Notes: generated by a model from the letters alone, not told the origin. 59,745 bases of DNA from Bacillus pseudomycoides (GCF_002582035.1 NZ_NUQE01000011.1:1-59745); one strand, 5' to 3'; counted from the stretch's first letter, positions 17,554-27,457 are shown. A program made the numbers and translations.

Positions 17554-18699
17554 TTAAATAAAATTCCTCGCATCGTTATTACGCCCAAACTTATAAATTG
17601 CGATTAGGAAAAAGGCAATGGCAAAGGCAAATAAGATTAAAATGTTTAAATATAAATCTGCGAACTGCGTCCCTTGCTGTAATTTCGTGATTGTGTCTAA
17701 TAGCCAACGCTGCGGAAGAAACTCAGCAATTTTTTGCACAGATGCTGGCATAATTTCAAACGGAAAGAAGCATCCGGCAAGCAAACATGTTGGTGTAATA
17801 ATAATATTTTGCATTGCATTCGCAGAAGTTGAGTTTTTCGCAAAAGATACAATCGCTAACGATAAACCAATTGCGACTAAGCCAAATAACATTAGTACTC
17901 CAATCATAACAATTAAAGGCATCTTTATATCAATATGAAATACATAGGTCATACATAATACTGTTACAACAATTTGCACGATTAAAATCATCATATTAAC
18001 AGCAACATTAGATAAAATATATTTCTTCCCATCTATCGGTGTTGATAATAACCTGAAATACGTTCGGTTCTCTTTTTCTTTCAAAATTAATTCTGAGAAA
18101 TTCACTGCTGAAAAAAGCATAAACATAATGAGGTAACCAACTGTTTGATTCGTCATATCTTTATTTTTTGAAGTGTCCTTAAGCGTCTCGGCTGTTAACT
18201 TGAATGAATTTTTTTGATAACTTGCATACATCTTCTCAAACTTACTTTGATCATCTTGTGCTACTTTACTAATCGCCGTTATATTATCAATATAATTATA
18301 CAAATACGATTTTATATACCCTGTTACTTGAGCACCTTTAATTGAGGAAATTTGAATGTGACTCGGTTTACCATTTCGAACACTTTCTGAAAAACCTGAA
18401 TCTAACGTAATCACTGCATCAAGTTTTTTCGAGGCAAGCTTCTCCTCGACTTCTGATTCTTTAATCTTACTCACTTTCACATGATTTAATCCTTCTATAA
18501 ATTTCACGGTATCATTTGCTATATAATGATTTTCATTATTTACAACCCCGATGTTTAATGTCCCTTGCCCTACATTTCCATACATTAAAAATGCAATGAG
18601 TGATCCCGCTATCGGTAAGCCGATAATAATAAGTAACCCTTTTTTATTTTTCAAAAGTACCGATAATGTTTTTTGTATGAGCCATAAAATATCTTTCAT
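17554..18699 (-). CDS. ABC-2 type exporter permease (LnrN-like)
   Basis: 381 residues. One N-terminal helix (GLLIIIGLPIAGSLIAFLMYG) is followed by a roughly 150-residue extracellular domain and then five helices (about 185-380), the ABC2_membrane_3 layout. The start at 18699 follows GGAGGGG and lies one base past the upstream permease stop. With the second permease and the ATPase it forms a three-gene exporter like B. subtilis LnrLMN (YfiLMN), known for linearmycin resistance; the pairing with a two-component system supports that comparison. The substrate here is unproven and is likely a membrane-active or polyketide antibiotic. Confidence 0.82.
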   Translation of the reverse strand: MKDILWLIQKTLSVLLKNKKGLLIIIGLPIAGSLIAFLMYGNVGQGTLNIGVVNNENHYIANDTVKFIEGLNHVKVSKIKESEVEEKLASKKLDAVITLDSGFSESVRNGKPSHIQISSIKGAQVTGYIKSYLYNYIDNITAISKVAQDDQSKFEKMYASYQKNSFKLTAETLKDTSKNKDMTNQTVGYLIMFMLFSAVNFSELILKEKENRTYFRLLSTPIDGKKYILSNVAVNMMILIVQIVVTVLCMTYVFHIDIKMPLIVMIGVLMLFGLVAIGLSLAIVSFAKNSTSANAMQNIIITPTCLLAGCFFPFEIMPASVQKIAEFLPQRWLLDTITKLQQGTQFADLYLNILILFAFAIAFFLIAIYKFGRNNDARNFI

Positions 18700-18700
18700 A

Positions 18701-19810
18701 TTACAGCCCCTCCCGTCTGCGTAATGCGATAATCGCAATTAATAAAAACAATGCTGAAATTCCAATATTTAAAGAAATTACCGGAAGTGCTGCCCCTAAA
18801 TCATTCGCATAAATAATTTTCATAATTGCTGTATTTGCCCATGTTAATGGCGACATATTTGTAAGCACATTTTCTTCGACTACAAAATATGCTCCACCAA
18901 AAATAGAAGCCAATTGTACAACAACCATAATAACCGCTTTAGCTGTCTCACCTGTTTTCGTAATATATCCTATCCCTAACCCAAAGCTAATCGCGAGTAA
19001 TACCTCTGTCAGTAAAATCAGAAAAACTACTCCAAGATGGTCGCCCCAATGTGCCTTATAAACAAACTTACTAAAGAGAATAACAAGAAGTAGACAAAGT
19101 CCATTTGTTACAAGACTACCAAATATTTTTCCTATGAAAATCTCCGCTTTGCTAACAGGCGCGGCAATTAAACGATCTCCCGTTCTTCGTAATCGCTCTC
19201 CTCGAATGAGATAACTCGCTCCCATCGCTCCATACAGAGCAATCATCGTCGTCATCACAACCGCATAATAATCCATAGAACTTGGTTTTTTAGCAGCTTG
19301 TAAAGATGTCTCTTTTATATAATCATCATGATTTCCACTCGAAATAACTGTACTAATTTTTCCAGGATCTACTTTCGCAACTTCTACTGCTACGTTGTAC
19401 TTATCGACAAATGTAGTAAGCATCCCCTCAACAATACTTCCTTCAATACTATTTCTATCACTCTCATATAACTTCACGCCATCTTGATTCATTTCTACAT
19501 AGCCAGCATATTTATTTTGTTTCACTTCTTCTTTTCCATCTACATCGGTTGAAACTTTTTTAAAGTGAATTCCAGATTTATCTGTTTCTTTTATAAATGC
19601 TTCAAAGGCCTGTGAAAACTGACTATTAGCTTCATCTTTATATAATACCTGTATATTTTTAATAGAAAGACTGTCACTATTAAATGCATTTGTTAAAGCT
19701 GTTCCCAAGACTAGCATAAGTACAATTGGGAATGCTAACATAAAAACTAATGTTCTTATATCTCGAAAATCTCTTTTAATTTGCATGATAGCAATATTGA
19801 AGATGTTCAA
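18701..19810 (-). CDS. ABC-2 type exporter permease (LnrM-like)
   Basis: 369 residues with the same layout as its neighbour: one helix at about 18-37 (LVFMLAFPIVLMLVLGTAL), an outside domain of about 130 residues (IKNIQVLYKDEANSQFSQAF onwards), then five to six helices from about 180. The segment LIRGERLRRTGDRLIAAPVSK is the typical ABC-2 cytoplasmic loop that meets the ATPase. The start is TTG at 19810, eight bases after AAAGGAGG. It lies 37 bases downstream of the ATPase gene and one base upstream of the next permease, so the three form one operon. Confidence 0.83.
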   Translation of the reverse strand: MNIFNIAIMQIKRDFRDIRTLVFMLAFPIVLMLVLGTALTNAFNSDSLSIKNIQVLYKDEANSQFSQAFEAFIKETDKSGIHFKKVSTDVDGKEEVKQNKYAGYVEMNQDGVKLYESDRNSIEGSIVEGMLTTFVDKYNVAVEVAKVDPGKISTVISSGNHDDYIKETSLQAAKKPSSMDYYAVVMTTMIALYGAMGASYLIRGERLRRTGDRLIAAPVSKAEIFIGKIFGSLVTNGLCLLLVILFSKFVYKAHWGDHLGVVFLILLTEVLLAISFGLGIGYITKTGETAKAVIMVVVQLASIFGGAYFVVEENVLTNMSPLTWANTAIMKIIYANDLGAALPVISLNIGISALFLLIAIIALRRREGL

Positions 19811-19847
19811 GCGATGAACCTCCTTTTTCTATTCACTCTTAATCTTG

Positions 19848-20783
19848 TTAATCTCGTAATTTTCTCCCCGTTAACGTCAGAAACACTGTTTCTAAGTTAG
19901 GTGCCTGTTCTTCTACTGATCGTATTTCTATATCATGACTAATAAAATATTGAATAATTTTATTTAAATTGTTTACTCCTGTATCGGAATTCACTTTAAT
20001 TACGTTTTCTTCTATTTGAACAGCTTTAACCCCGCTAATTTCTTTTAGTTGGTTCACATCCATCTTTTCAAGTGATTTTACTTCAATCCAAATATCTTTC
20101 GTATCAGTAATGATAGCTTTTAACTGTTCTTTCGTTCCTTCCGCAATAATCTTTCCGTGATCAACAATCGCAATTTTCGTACAAATCTCTTCTACTTCCT
20201 CCATATAGTGACTTGTATAAATGATTGTGCTACCCATTTCGTTTAATTTTCGTACGGACTGGAGAATGTAGTTTCTTGACTGTGGATCAATCCCCACTGT
20301 CGGCTCATCCATAATAATTAATTTCGGACGATGCGCAATCGCACAAGCAATATTAAGTCTTCGCTTCATTCCACCAGAGAAATTTTTCGGATAGCTTTTA
20401 TGTTTATCACTGAGGCCTACAAACTGGAGCGCTTCTTCTACTCTCGCTTTTAATTCAGCTCCTCGTAATCCATATAATCCTGCAAAGAATTTTACATTTT
20501 CATAGGCGGTTAACTCCTCGTAAATCGCTAAGTCTTGCGGCACAATACCGATGTTCATTTTTGCAAATCGGCTATGCTTCTTACTATTTTTCCCCAATAT
20601 ATGAATCTCACCTTCGTTACTTCTTAGCAATCCAGCAATCATATTAATTGTTGTACTTTTACCAGCACCATTTGAACCTAAAAATCCAAATATTTCTCCT
20701 TGTGCGATAGATAAAGACATATTATCAACTGCGATGAAATCACCAAATTTTTTCGTTAAGTTTTTTATTTCTAATGCGTTCAT
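19848..20783 (-). CDS. ABC exporter ATP-binding protein (LnrL-like)
   Basis: 311 residues. Walker [14 protein letters not shown] (about 36-48), the Q loop in [17 protein letters not shown], signature [16 protein letters not shown], Walker [14 protein letters not shown], and the switch His in [12 protein letters not shown]-terminal extension of about 80 residues ([19 protein letters not shown]) is usual in drug exporters of the DrrA/CcmA class. Two consecutive ATG codons exist; the second (20783) has better spacing from AGGGG. It energises the two permeases downstream. A terminator separates it from the two-component genes upstream, so it probably has its own promoter, the likely target of the response regulator. 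Confidence 0.9.
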   Translation of the reverse strand: MNALEIKNLTKKFGDFIAVDNMSLSIAQGEIFGFLGSNGAGKSTTINMIAGLLRSNEGEIHILGKNSKKHSRFAKMNIGIVPQDLAIYEELTAYENVKFFAGLYGLRGAELKARVEEALQFVGLSDKHKSYPKNFSGGMKRRLNIACAIAHRPKLIIMDEPTVGIDPQSRNYILQSVRKLNEMGSTIIYTSHYMEEVEEICTKIAIVDHGKIIAEGTKEQLKAIITDTKDIWIEVKSLEKMDVNQLKEISGVKAVQIEENVIKVNSDTGVNNLNKIIQYFISHDIEIRSVEEQAPNLETVFLTLTGRKLRD

Positions 20784-20825
20784 CATTTCACCCCTATTTC
20801 AGTTTCTCTGCTGTTATTATAAACA

Positions 20826-20864
20826 AAAAGAATGAACCTGCTCAGTGCATAAGTTCATTCTTTT
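20826..20864 (-). terminator. Terminator between the sensor kinase and exporter genes
   Basis: Perfect stem AAAAGAATGAAC (20826-20837) and GTTCATTCTTTT (20853-20864), followed by T on the minus strand. It splits the regulator pair from the exporter operon. Confidence 0.85.
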
Positions 20865-20916
20865 CACATGAGAATATTCACTTTTTTCCTGTGAGATCAT
20901 TCATCTTATCTATTCC

Positions 20917-22020
20917 TTACTGTATCGGCAATAACATTGTTACTGAAAAACCATTGGTCCCATCTACAATAATTTTCCCATTAACGGACGCTGCTCTCTC
21001 CTCCATCCCAATAATACCAAGGCCTTTCTTAACCAATGTTGCCCCTTTTCCGTTATCTTTCACCTGCACCTTTACCATCTTGTTAAGCACATGAATATCT
21101 ATTGAAATGACCGTCGCATCAGCGTATTTCATCGTATTCGTTAACGCCTCTGTAACATTTTCACCAATGATCTTCCATTGGATAGGAGAAATCGTATCCA
21201 AATTTCCTTTATGCACAAACGGAATTTTTATATTATGCTTGCTCGCAAACTCATCTATGAATAATTTCATACGATGAATTCCAATTTGTTCAGTTGGCGG
21301 TTTCATATTTTTAAGGGTAATTCTAATACTTTCAATACCATCTTTAGAAATATGAATCGCATTTTGAAGTAACTCCGCAGCTTTGTCTTTATCTATTTCC
21401 ATTAACCTCTTTGCTGCTTCCATTTGAATAAGTGCCCCTGTCATGGAGTGACCAATTTTATCATGAATTTCTTGTGATAATCGATTCCGTTCTTCTAGCT
21501 TAAATGTGTATTCAGATTGCCTTATGTATTCTTTATTTTCGTTTAAACTCTTTGTGAGTCTTTGCATATTCTTTCGCATCTTATCATTTTGCATTTCAAG
21601 CTTTAATAAACGCGCTGTATAAAGAGAAGCCATTGTGAAAATAAGAAAGCAAAATGTAGCAATTAATCCATATGTCATTCGAACACTTTCATCAGCAAAA
21701 ACAATAGGAAGAATCATAATTAAAAAAGGCTGCCATTTCTCTTCCACATAATAAGTTACTAGTTCATATAAGTTCAGTGGTAAAAACAAAATAAATAACG
21801 GATGGACCTGCCATATAAATATTACCGTAATAGAAATTGATATCCCAATTAATATTTTCTTATACACATCTTTTTTAAAAATAGAAATTGTCACATTCAC
21901 ACAAAGATATGAAAGTAAAGCAAATATAACCCACGGTAAGTTTGTAACACTTGAGTGAATATAACTGAACACTATATATAAGAAAACAATTAATTTACTT
22001 ACAATTAACCAAAACTCCAT
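20917..22020 (-). CDS. Sensor histidine kinase (HisKA_3, LnrJ/DesK-like)
   Basis: 367 residues. Five to six hydrophobic segments fill residues 5-140 with very little outside sequence, as in intramembrane-sensing kinases that detect envelope-active drugs. The dimerisation/phospho-acceptor box RNRLSQEIHDKIGHSMTGAL carries the His near residue 185. The ATPase part has ENVTEALTNTMKYADATVI (N box) and VKDNGKGATLVKKGLGIIGMEERA. It starts five bases after the response regulator stop. It most likely controls the adjacent ABC exporter. Confidence 0.88.
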   Translation of the reverse strand: MEFWLIVSKLIVFLYIVFSYIHSSVTNLPWVIFALLSYLCVNVTISIFKKDVYKKILIGISISITVIFIWQVHPLFILFLPLNLYELVTYYVEEKWQPFLIMILPIVFADESVRMTYGLIATFCFLIFTMASLYTARLLKLEMQNDKMRKNMQRLTKSLNENKEYIRQSEYTFKLEERNRLSQEIHDKIGHSMTGALIQMEAAKRLMEIDKDKAAELLQNAIHISKDGIESIRITLKNMKPPTEQIGIHRMKLFIDEFASKHNIKIPFVHKGNLDTISPIQWKIIGENVTEALTNTMKYADATVISIDIHVLNKMVKVQVKDNGKGATLVKKGLGIIGMEERAASVNGKIIVDGTNGFSVTMLLPIQ

Positions 22021-22024
22021 AACA

Positions 22025-22663
22025 TTAGTCTACTTTCCCTGTTAAATAGTAAATCGCAATTTGTGTCCGGTGTTCAAGACCTGTTTTCCCTAAAATAGAC
22101 GTAATATAGTTTGCAATTGTTCCTTCTGATATGAAAAGCTGCTTTGAAATTTCTTTATTAGAGAAACCTTTTGCAATTAATGCAATAATACTTAGTTCCC
22201 TCTCTGTGAAAAGAGTTTTATCTATTTTTGACTCTTCTTCTTTATTTTCCAGTAAGTTAGACTTAATTTTATCAAGTACTACGTCTTGCATAACAGTTTG
22301 CCCGTTATATACTCCTTTTATCGCATCACGAATGCGCTCCGGGTCGTTATTTTTTAACAAATAGCCTTTCGCTCCGTTTTTTACTGCCTCCAAAATATAC
22401 TCATCATCATCAAATGTCGTTAAAATAAGCGGCTTCGTTTTTGTCTCCTCACAAATTAACTTTGTTGCCTCTACGCCGTTCATATTTGGCATCCGAACAT
22501 CTAAAAGCGCAATATCCACTTCATGTTTTTTACAATATGCTAAAGCTTCTTGTCCATCATTTACCGTTTCTAACACTTCAAATTCTTCGTATGTACTTAA
22601 AATAATTTTCATGCCTTCTCTAATAAAAGAGTTATCATCAGCTATTATCACTTTTATTTTCAT
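22025..22663 (-). CDS. LuxR/NarL-family response regulator (LnrK-like)
   Basis: 212 residues. Receiver domain (1-120) with acidic pair IIADDNS, phospho-acceptor Asp in IALLDVRMPNMNG, and Lys in GYLLKNNDPE. The C-terminal helix-turn-helix (about 145-205) reads FTERELSIIALIAKGFSNKE then ISKQLFISEGTIANYITSIL. The start is uncertain: ATG 22663 gives the usual short N-terminus (MKIKVIIADD) but has no clear ribosome-binding site, whereas GTG 22699 has AAAGGA almost touching it. Co-transcribed with the kinase directly downstream. Partner of an antibiotic-exporter-type operon. Confidence 0.88.
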   Translation of the reverse strand: MKIKVIIADDNSFIREGMKIILSTYEEFEVLETVNDGQEALAYCKKHEVDIALLDVRMPNMNGVEATKLICEETKTKPLILTTFDDDEYILEAVKNGAKGYLLKNNDPERIRDAIKGVYNGQTVMQDVVLDKIKSNLLENKEEESKIDKTLFTERELSIIALIAKGFSNKEISKQLFISEGTIANYITSILGKTGLEHRTQIAIYYLTGKVD

Positions 22664-22832
22664 AGTTGTTAGTATAGGTGTTACCTTACTAACATTCACA
22701 TCCTTTCAATATACATACAATGTTACTATTTTATATACTTTATAATCTATTGCTTCATAACTTTATAATCGATATCTTTCATTTTATCTCCTACTCTTTC
22801 ATTATAATTCCTTAATTTACAATTGTAAGGTT

Positions 22833-23720
22833 CTATAAACAAATTAATTGACCTATCTGATTACATTCTTCTGCAAACCATATCGCTCCGTCTGGCCCTA
22901 GTACAATTCCATGAGGTTCAGAGTTTTCCGTAGGAATTTGATATTCCGTAATTTCTCCATTCACCGTAATTCGTCCAATCTGATTGCTTCCCCACTCAGT
23001 AAACCAAAGTACTCCATCCATCCCCGCAACAATAGCATGTGGTCGGGCATTTACAGTTGGGATGAGATACTCGCTAATGTTTCCCGATGTAGTAATTCTT
23101 CCTACTTTATTTCCGTTTATTTCTACAAACCAAAGCGCTCCATCAGGTCCATTCGTAATGCCTACTGGAGCAGAATTCATTGTAGGTATAGAGTATTCAA
23201 TAATTTGACCAGATGTAGTAATTTTCCCTATTTTATTACTTTGGTTCTCCGTAAACCAAAGTGCCCCGTCTGGTCCTGATACAATAAATGACGGATAAGA
23301 TTCCGAGTTAGGTAATGTATACTCAGTAATCTCACCTAACAGTGAAATTCTTCCTATCCTATTACCTGTAAGTTCCGTAAACCACATTGCTCCATCAGGT
23401 CCTTCCGTTATTCCATAAGGAGCTGATTTTGTAGTAGGTAACACGTATTCAGTAACCTCACCTTGCATTGTAATCTTTCCAATCTTATCGGCATTGTATT
23501 CTGTAAACCATAGATCCCCATTCGTTCCAGGTGCTATGCATGAAAGTCCCGCATCTGGTGTAGGAATGAAGAATTCCTGTATTTCACCGGTTACAGTCAT
23601 TCTTCCAATTTTATTTCCCTTATGTTCCGTAAACCAAAGATCTCTATCAACACCCACCGTAATTCCATATGGACCTGATTCAGCCATAGGAAGACGATGT
23701 TCATGAAATCTTATTTGCAT
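22833..23720 (-). CDS. vgb: Virginiamycin B lyase (streptogramin B lyase)
   Basis: 295 residues, a seven-bladed propeller built from about 42-residue repeats centred on [10 protein letters not shown] and NKIGRIT. The enzyme linearises streptogramin B antibiotics by cleaving the ester bond in a metal-dependent elimination. Residues known to be essential in the staphylococcal Vgb occur at the same numbers: His228, Glu268, His270 and Glu284. The start ATG 23720 after AAAGGAGG gives exactly this numbering; an upstream in-frame codon is not needed. It lies upstream of the LnrJK/LnrLMN-like genes on the same strand, so two antibiotic-defence functions are adjacent. Confidence 0.93.
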   Translation of the reverse strand: MQIRFHEHRLPMAESGPYGITVGVDRDLWFTEHKGNKIGRMTVTGEIQEFFIPTPDAGLSCIAPGTNGDLWFTEYNADKIGKITMQGEVTEYVLPTTKSAPYGITEGPDGAMWFTELTGNRIGRISLLGEITEYTLPNSESYPSFIVSGPDGALWFTENQSNKIGKITTSGQIIEYSIPTMNSAPVGITNGPDGALWFVEINGNKVGRITTSGNISEYLIPTVNARPHAIVAGMDGVLWFTEWGSNQIGRITVNGEITEYQIPTENSEPHGIVLGPDGAIWFAEECNQIGQLICL

Positions 23721-23876
23721 TGTACTAAAACCTCCTTTTCGTTGATACATGTACTTATCATATGAAAACAAATATGTAAGTATTTCCGTGAATATAATTC
23801 ATATACCTTCATTACTTAGAAGAAAAAACTACAAAAAAATTGCACTCAATAAAACATTAAAAGAAACCCAATAAAA

Positions 23877-23915
23877 AAAACTTGCACTGCTACATTTAAA
23901 GCTGTGCAAGGTTTT
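23877..23915 (-). terminator. Terminator of the DUF445 gene
   Basis: AAAACTTGCAC (23877-23887) and GTGCAAG plus a T-rich tail (23904-23915), about 75 bases past the DUF445 stop. Confidence 0.6.
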
Positions 23916-23986
23916 AATTTTTATCTTTTATAAGTATGAAGAAGATATATAGATTTTTTCCGCATCACTATTCAAGTTGTTTTTCA

Positions 23987-25234
23987 TTATATAACCGCTT
24001 TTAAGCTTTCCAAAACCAATCCAATCATAAACCCACAAACAGCGCCATTTACACGAATCCACTGCAAATCTTTTCCTACGTTATTTTCAATCATCTCAAT
24101 AAGTGTTTTATCATCTAATTTATCTAAATTTTCCTGTACAAGTTTTCCGATTTTAGAATGATTGCTTTCAACCAATTTTACAATTTGTTTTTGTAGCCAA
24201 TCTTCCATACGCTGAACTGTTGCTGCATCTTCTTTTATTTTATTCATTTGTGTTGTCAGAAACGGCATAAGATATTTGTCCGTAAATTCATCTTTTTGAA
24301 TAAAATCCACAAATTTTTGCTTTGTTTGCTCAAGAAATTCTGTTATCTTCTCAGCTGCCTTCCAATTCACAATCCAATTTTCTTTCCAATTCTCCAGTTC
24401 TTTTAATACCGCTTCATTCTCCTTAATATGTAGGATTTCGTGGCGAATTTTCATCAAAAGAGCTTGTCTCGTGCTATTATCAACGTTTTGCAAACTACTA
24501 ATATTATTAATAATAAACTTTTGCAGAATGCTGCCAACTTTTTCTTCATCGACAATACTCATAAAGGATTTAAGCGTAAACTGTAAGAAACCATCTACTT
24601 TTATATTTTCCAGCGCCTTCATACCTAAACTGCCCAGTTGATAACGCGCTTCATCCTGCGCTGTCCATTCTTTCGCTTTGACTAACAGATAATCAAATGT
24701 TTTTTCATCGTATTGTTGTACAACTAATTGATCAATAAGGACTTGCAATATATTTCCTGTGTTAATCGTGTGCAAATACGTTTTTAATTCTTTTTCAATT
24801 ACAGTAGCTAACTTTTCAGTATCAACTTGAAGAATCGCTTTTTCAACAATCGTAACAATTCCTTTTTTCACGCTATCCGATTGCAACTCTCTTTCCGCAA
24901 TCTGTAATACCATTTGTGCTAACTGCATCTCTTTTACTTTATTTGTTATACTTTCTTTTGTCAGCCAATCATTTTCCAGCGTGGAAACAAGTCCTTTCGT
25001 AACCCGTTTCCGATTTTGGGGCAATAGAGCTGTATGCGGGATCGGTATCCCCATCGGGTGACGAAACAGTGCTGTAACTGCAAACCAATCCGCGAGTCCC
25101 CCTACTAAACCAGCTTCAAATCCACCTTGTATAATATTCCCTGTTATCGTTCCTTGAAACGGGATTGTTGCAACAAAACCAACTCCCATTATTCCAAGTG
25201 AAATTCCTGCTAAATATTTTGACTGTAATGACAT
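23987..25234 (-). CDS. DUF445 membrane-anchored protein
   Basis: 415 residues. Two N-terminal helices (about 5-45) surround the family signature GLVGGLADWFAVTALFRHPMGIPIPHTALLP. A long, mostly helical and charged middle follows, probably a coiled coil (about 80-380), and a C-terminal helix ends the protein (VNGAVCGFMIGLVLESL). This is the YheB/YtxB-like DUF445 family, found in many Firmicutes and of unproven function. ATG 25234 follows AGAGGATG. It is the first gene downstream of kdpA but beyond a terminator. Nothing in the context assigns a role. Confidence 0.85.
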   Translation of the reverse strand: MSLQSKYLAGISLGIMGVGFVATIPFQGTITGNIIQGGFEAGLVGGLADWFAVTALFRHPMGIPIPHTALLPQNRKRVTKGLVSTLENDWLTKESITNKVKEMQLAQMVLQIAERELQSDSVKKGIVTIVEKAILQVDTEKLATVIEKELKTYLHTINTGNILQVLIDQLVVQQYDEKTFDYLLVKAKEWTAQDEARYQLGSLGMKALENIKVDGFLQFTLKSFMSIVDEEKVGSILQKFIINNISSLQNVDNSTRQALLMKIRHEILHIKENEAVLKELENWKENWIVNWKAAEKITEFLEQTKQKFVDFIQKDEFTDKYLMPFLTTQMNKIKEDAATVQRMEDWLQKQIVKLVESNHSKIGKLVQENLDKLDDKTLIEMIENNVGKDLQWIRVNGAVCGFMIGLVLESLKAVI

Positions 25235-25389
25235 TGTATTTCCACATCCTCTTATTATGTAAAGTAAACCTCTCAATTTGTAAATTCATTAAATCATTTA
25301 TACCTTGATGTATAGATCCCAAATTTCCTTCTACAAAAGCATATATATATACTATAATAAACCACATTAAAAATAACAAAGAAATTCAC

Positions 25390-25420
25390 ACAAAAAACAA
25401 GAGGCTTATACGCCCCTCGT
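25390..25420 (-). terminator. Probable kdpA terminator
   Basis: On the minus strand GAGGGGC...GCCTC is followed by TTGTTTTTTG, just past the kdpA stop. The stem is short and slightly asymmetric. Confidence 0.5.
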
Positions 25421-25429
25421 TTTACAACT

Positions 25430-27097
25430 TCATGATATTGTTAACAATTCAGCAATTGGCCCAAGTACAAGTACTGGTAAAAATGTTAAAGCACCTACTA
25501 CAAATATCGTACCAAGTAAGACTCCTCCAAACAAGCGATTATCAGCTTGGAACGTACCAATGGTTTCGGGTACAGTTTTTTTCTTTTTCAGTCCAACTGC
25601 GACAGCAAGCATCGTAATGATACTGAAATAACGACCAATATACATGACAACGCCTGTTGAAATATTCCAAAATGGTGTATTATCTTTTAATCCTTCAAAT
25701 CCAGAGCCATTATTTACAGCAGACGATGTATATTCATATATGACTTGTGTTAGCCCGTGAAAATCGGGATTCGAAATTGCATCTGTTCCGAAATGTGTTG
25801 AAAAGGCAATTGTTGCAGCTCCAAGAATGAGAAGTGGCTGAGATATAATCGTAATAACAATTAATTTCATCTCTTTTCCTTCTAATTTTTTATTAAGAAA
25901 CTCCGGTGTACGTCCTACCATTAATCCAGCTAAAAATACTGCTATCATCGCATACATGATCACATTCATAAATCCAACTCCAATCCCGCCAAACACAGCT
26001 CCTAGAAGCATATTTACAAGCGGAACCATTCCTCCAATTGGCGTTAACGTATCATGTGTTGTATTTACGCCCCCTGTCCCTGAAGCGCTTGTAACAGTTG
26101 CGTATAAAGCAGAAGACATAACACCAAGACGCATTTCTTTCCCTTCCATATTTCCTTGAGAACTGTCTATACCAATTTGGTTTAACAGTGGATTCCCTTT
26201 CAATTCAGATATAGCGAGTGTAGAAAACCCAACAATAAATAAAATAAGCATCGATACAAAAAACATTCTTCCTTGTTTACGTTTTCCAACCATTCGTCCG
26301 TATACAAACGGAAATGCCATTGGAATTAACATTTGCAGCATCATCTGGAGTACATTACTAATCATATTTGGATTTTCAAAAGGATGCGCTGAAACTGTCC
26401 CGAAAAATCCTCCGCCATTATCTCCAAGTTCTTTAATAGAAAGTAAAGACGCTACTGGTCCACGAGGAATTGCCTGTTCTGACCCTTCCAACGTTTTAGC
26501 GATAATCGTAGAATCTAGTGTTTGCGGTGTGCCTAGCGCTAGAAAAATCAGCGATGTTACAAACGCAATTGGTAATAATACTCTTGTAATAGATTGAACA
26601 AAATCAACAAAGAAGTTACCAATTTTTTTACCTGCTAAGACACGAATAAACGTAATGCCAATCGCCATTGAAGTTGCAGGTGCTGCAAACATCATAAACG
26701 TTACCCCAGCCATTTGAGAGAAATAAGATAAATTACTTTCGCCCCCATAATGTTGTAGATTTGCATTTGTCATAAACGTGATAGCTGTATGAAATGCTAA
26801 TGTCGGCTCCATTCCTGAAACGTGGTTCGGATTTAACGGCAACATCCCCTGTAACCGAAATACAGAATACACAACAAGGATAAAGAACAAATTTGTTATG
26901 ATTAAGCAAAACAAATAGTGCTTCCAGCTTTGACGATATCCTTTAATTCCTGCGACTTTAAACAAAAATTTTTCCAATGGACCAAATACCTCTTGAAATG
27001 GTCCCTTTTGCTGAAAAACATTATATATATAATCTCCCATTGGTTTTGCTACCACTACAAATAGACAAATTGTAATTAGACTTGTAAACCAATTCAT
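25430..27097 (-). CDS. kdpA: Potassium-transporting ATPase subunit A, without kdpB/kdpC beside it
   Basis: 555 residues, full length for KdpA, the K+-channel-like subunit of the KdpFABC pump. Ten or so membrane segments and the four selectivity-filter-like loops are present, including TNANLQHYGGESNLS, DNGGGFFGTVSAHPFENPN, VTSASGTGGVNTTHDTLTP and TSSAVNNGSGFEGL. ATG 27097 follows AGAGGGGAG. Normally kdpB and kdpC follow at once; here a short hairpin and an unrelated DUF445 gene follow, and no kdpF-like peptide precedes it. An intact c-di-AMP riboswitch lies upstream. KdpA alone is not known to pump K+, so either kdpBC is elsewhere or this is a leftover. Confidence 0.93.
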   Translation of the reverse strand: MNWFTSLITICLFVVVAKPMGDYIYNVFQQKGPFQEVFGPLEKFLFKVAGIKGYRQSWKHYLFCLIITNLFFILVVYSVFRLQGMLPLNPNHVSGMEPTLAFHTAITFMTNANLQHYGGESNLSYFSQMAGVTFMMFAAPATSMAIGITFIRVLAGKKIGNFFVDFVQSITRVLLPIAFVTSLIFLALGTPQTLDSTIIAKTLEGSEQAIPRGPVASLLSIKELGDNGGGFFGTVSAHPFENPNMISNVLQMMLQMLIPMAFPFVYGRMVGKRKQGRMFFVSMLILFIVGFSTLAISELKGNPLLNQIGIDSSQGNMEGKEMRLGVMSSALYATVTSASGTGGVNTTHDTLTPIGGMVPLVNMLLGAVFGGIGVGFMNVIMYAMIAVFLAGLMVGRTPEFLNKKLEGKEMKLIVITIISQPLLILGAATIAFSTHFGTDAISNPDFHGLTQVIYEYTSSAVNNGSGFEGLKDNTPFWNISTGVVMYIGRYFSIITMLAVAVGLKKKKTVPETIGTFQADNRLFGGVLLGTIFVVGALTFLPVLVLGPIAELLTIS

Positions 27098-27180
27098 TCT
27101 TTTTCTCCCCTCTACTTCTCATACAACTATTTTCTATCATACACATCAATATTTTTGTAAAAAATTTCCATATAAAGAAT

Positions 27181-27365
27181 AAAAGAAAACACTAGGTTGC
27201 ACCTAGTGTTTTTTACACATAAGTCCCCCCTCTCAAAACGCTGACGAGGTTAGCTGTCGGATTCGGGCCTTGAGAGTAGCCCTACCTAAAAAGGATTCAC
27301 CCCAAGTGACAATGCACAAAATTGGTTCCCCCGCTCCTAAGTGGATTAAGCGATATTCGGCTGTA
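27181..27365 (-). promoter_or_regulatory. c-di-AMP (ydaO/yuaA-type) riboswitch with terminator, upstream of kdpA
   Basis: The minus-strand RNA shows the family's conserved blocks in order: CGCTTAATCC, GGAGCGGGGGAACC, TTGGGGTGAATCC, GGTAGGGCTACTCTCAAGGC, CCGAATCCGACAGCTAACCT, and GAGAGGGG (27224-27362). A perfect 12-bp terminator stem, AAAACACTAGGT/ACCTAGTGTTTT (27186-27212), follows. The ydaO class binds c-di-AMP and, when bound, stops expression of potassium-uptake and wall genes. Its position before kdpA is as expected: high c-di-AMP would shut K+ uptake off. Confidence 0.93.
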
Positions 27366-27457
27366 AAATTTGCTATTTGTTTGTTAATATACTCCTCTAC
27401 ATTATCATTGTAAAGATAGAAAATACAAAAAAGAGAAACTATTAAATAAATTCAAAA

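Noticed and set aside
27098-27180. kdpF-like peptide upstream of kdpA
   Set aside because: The only short frame encodes about 14 mostly polar residues, not the hydrophobic helix expected of KdpF.
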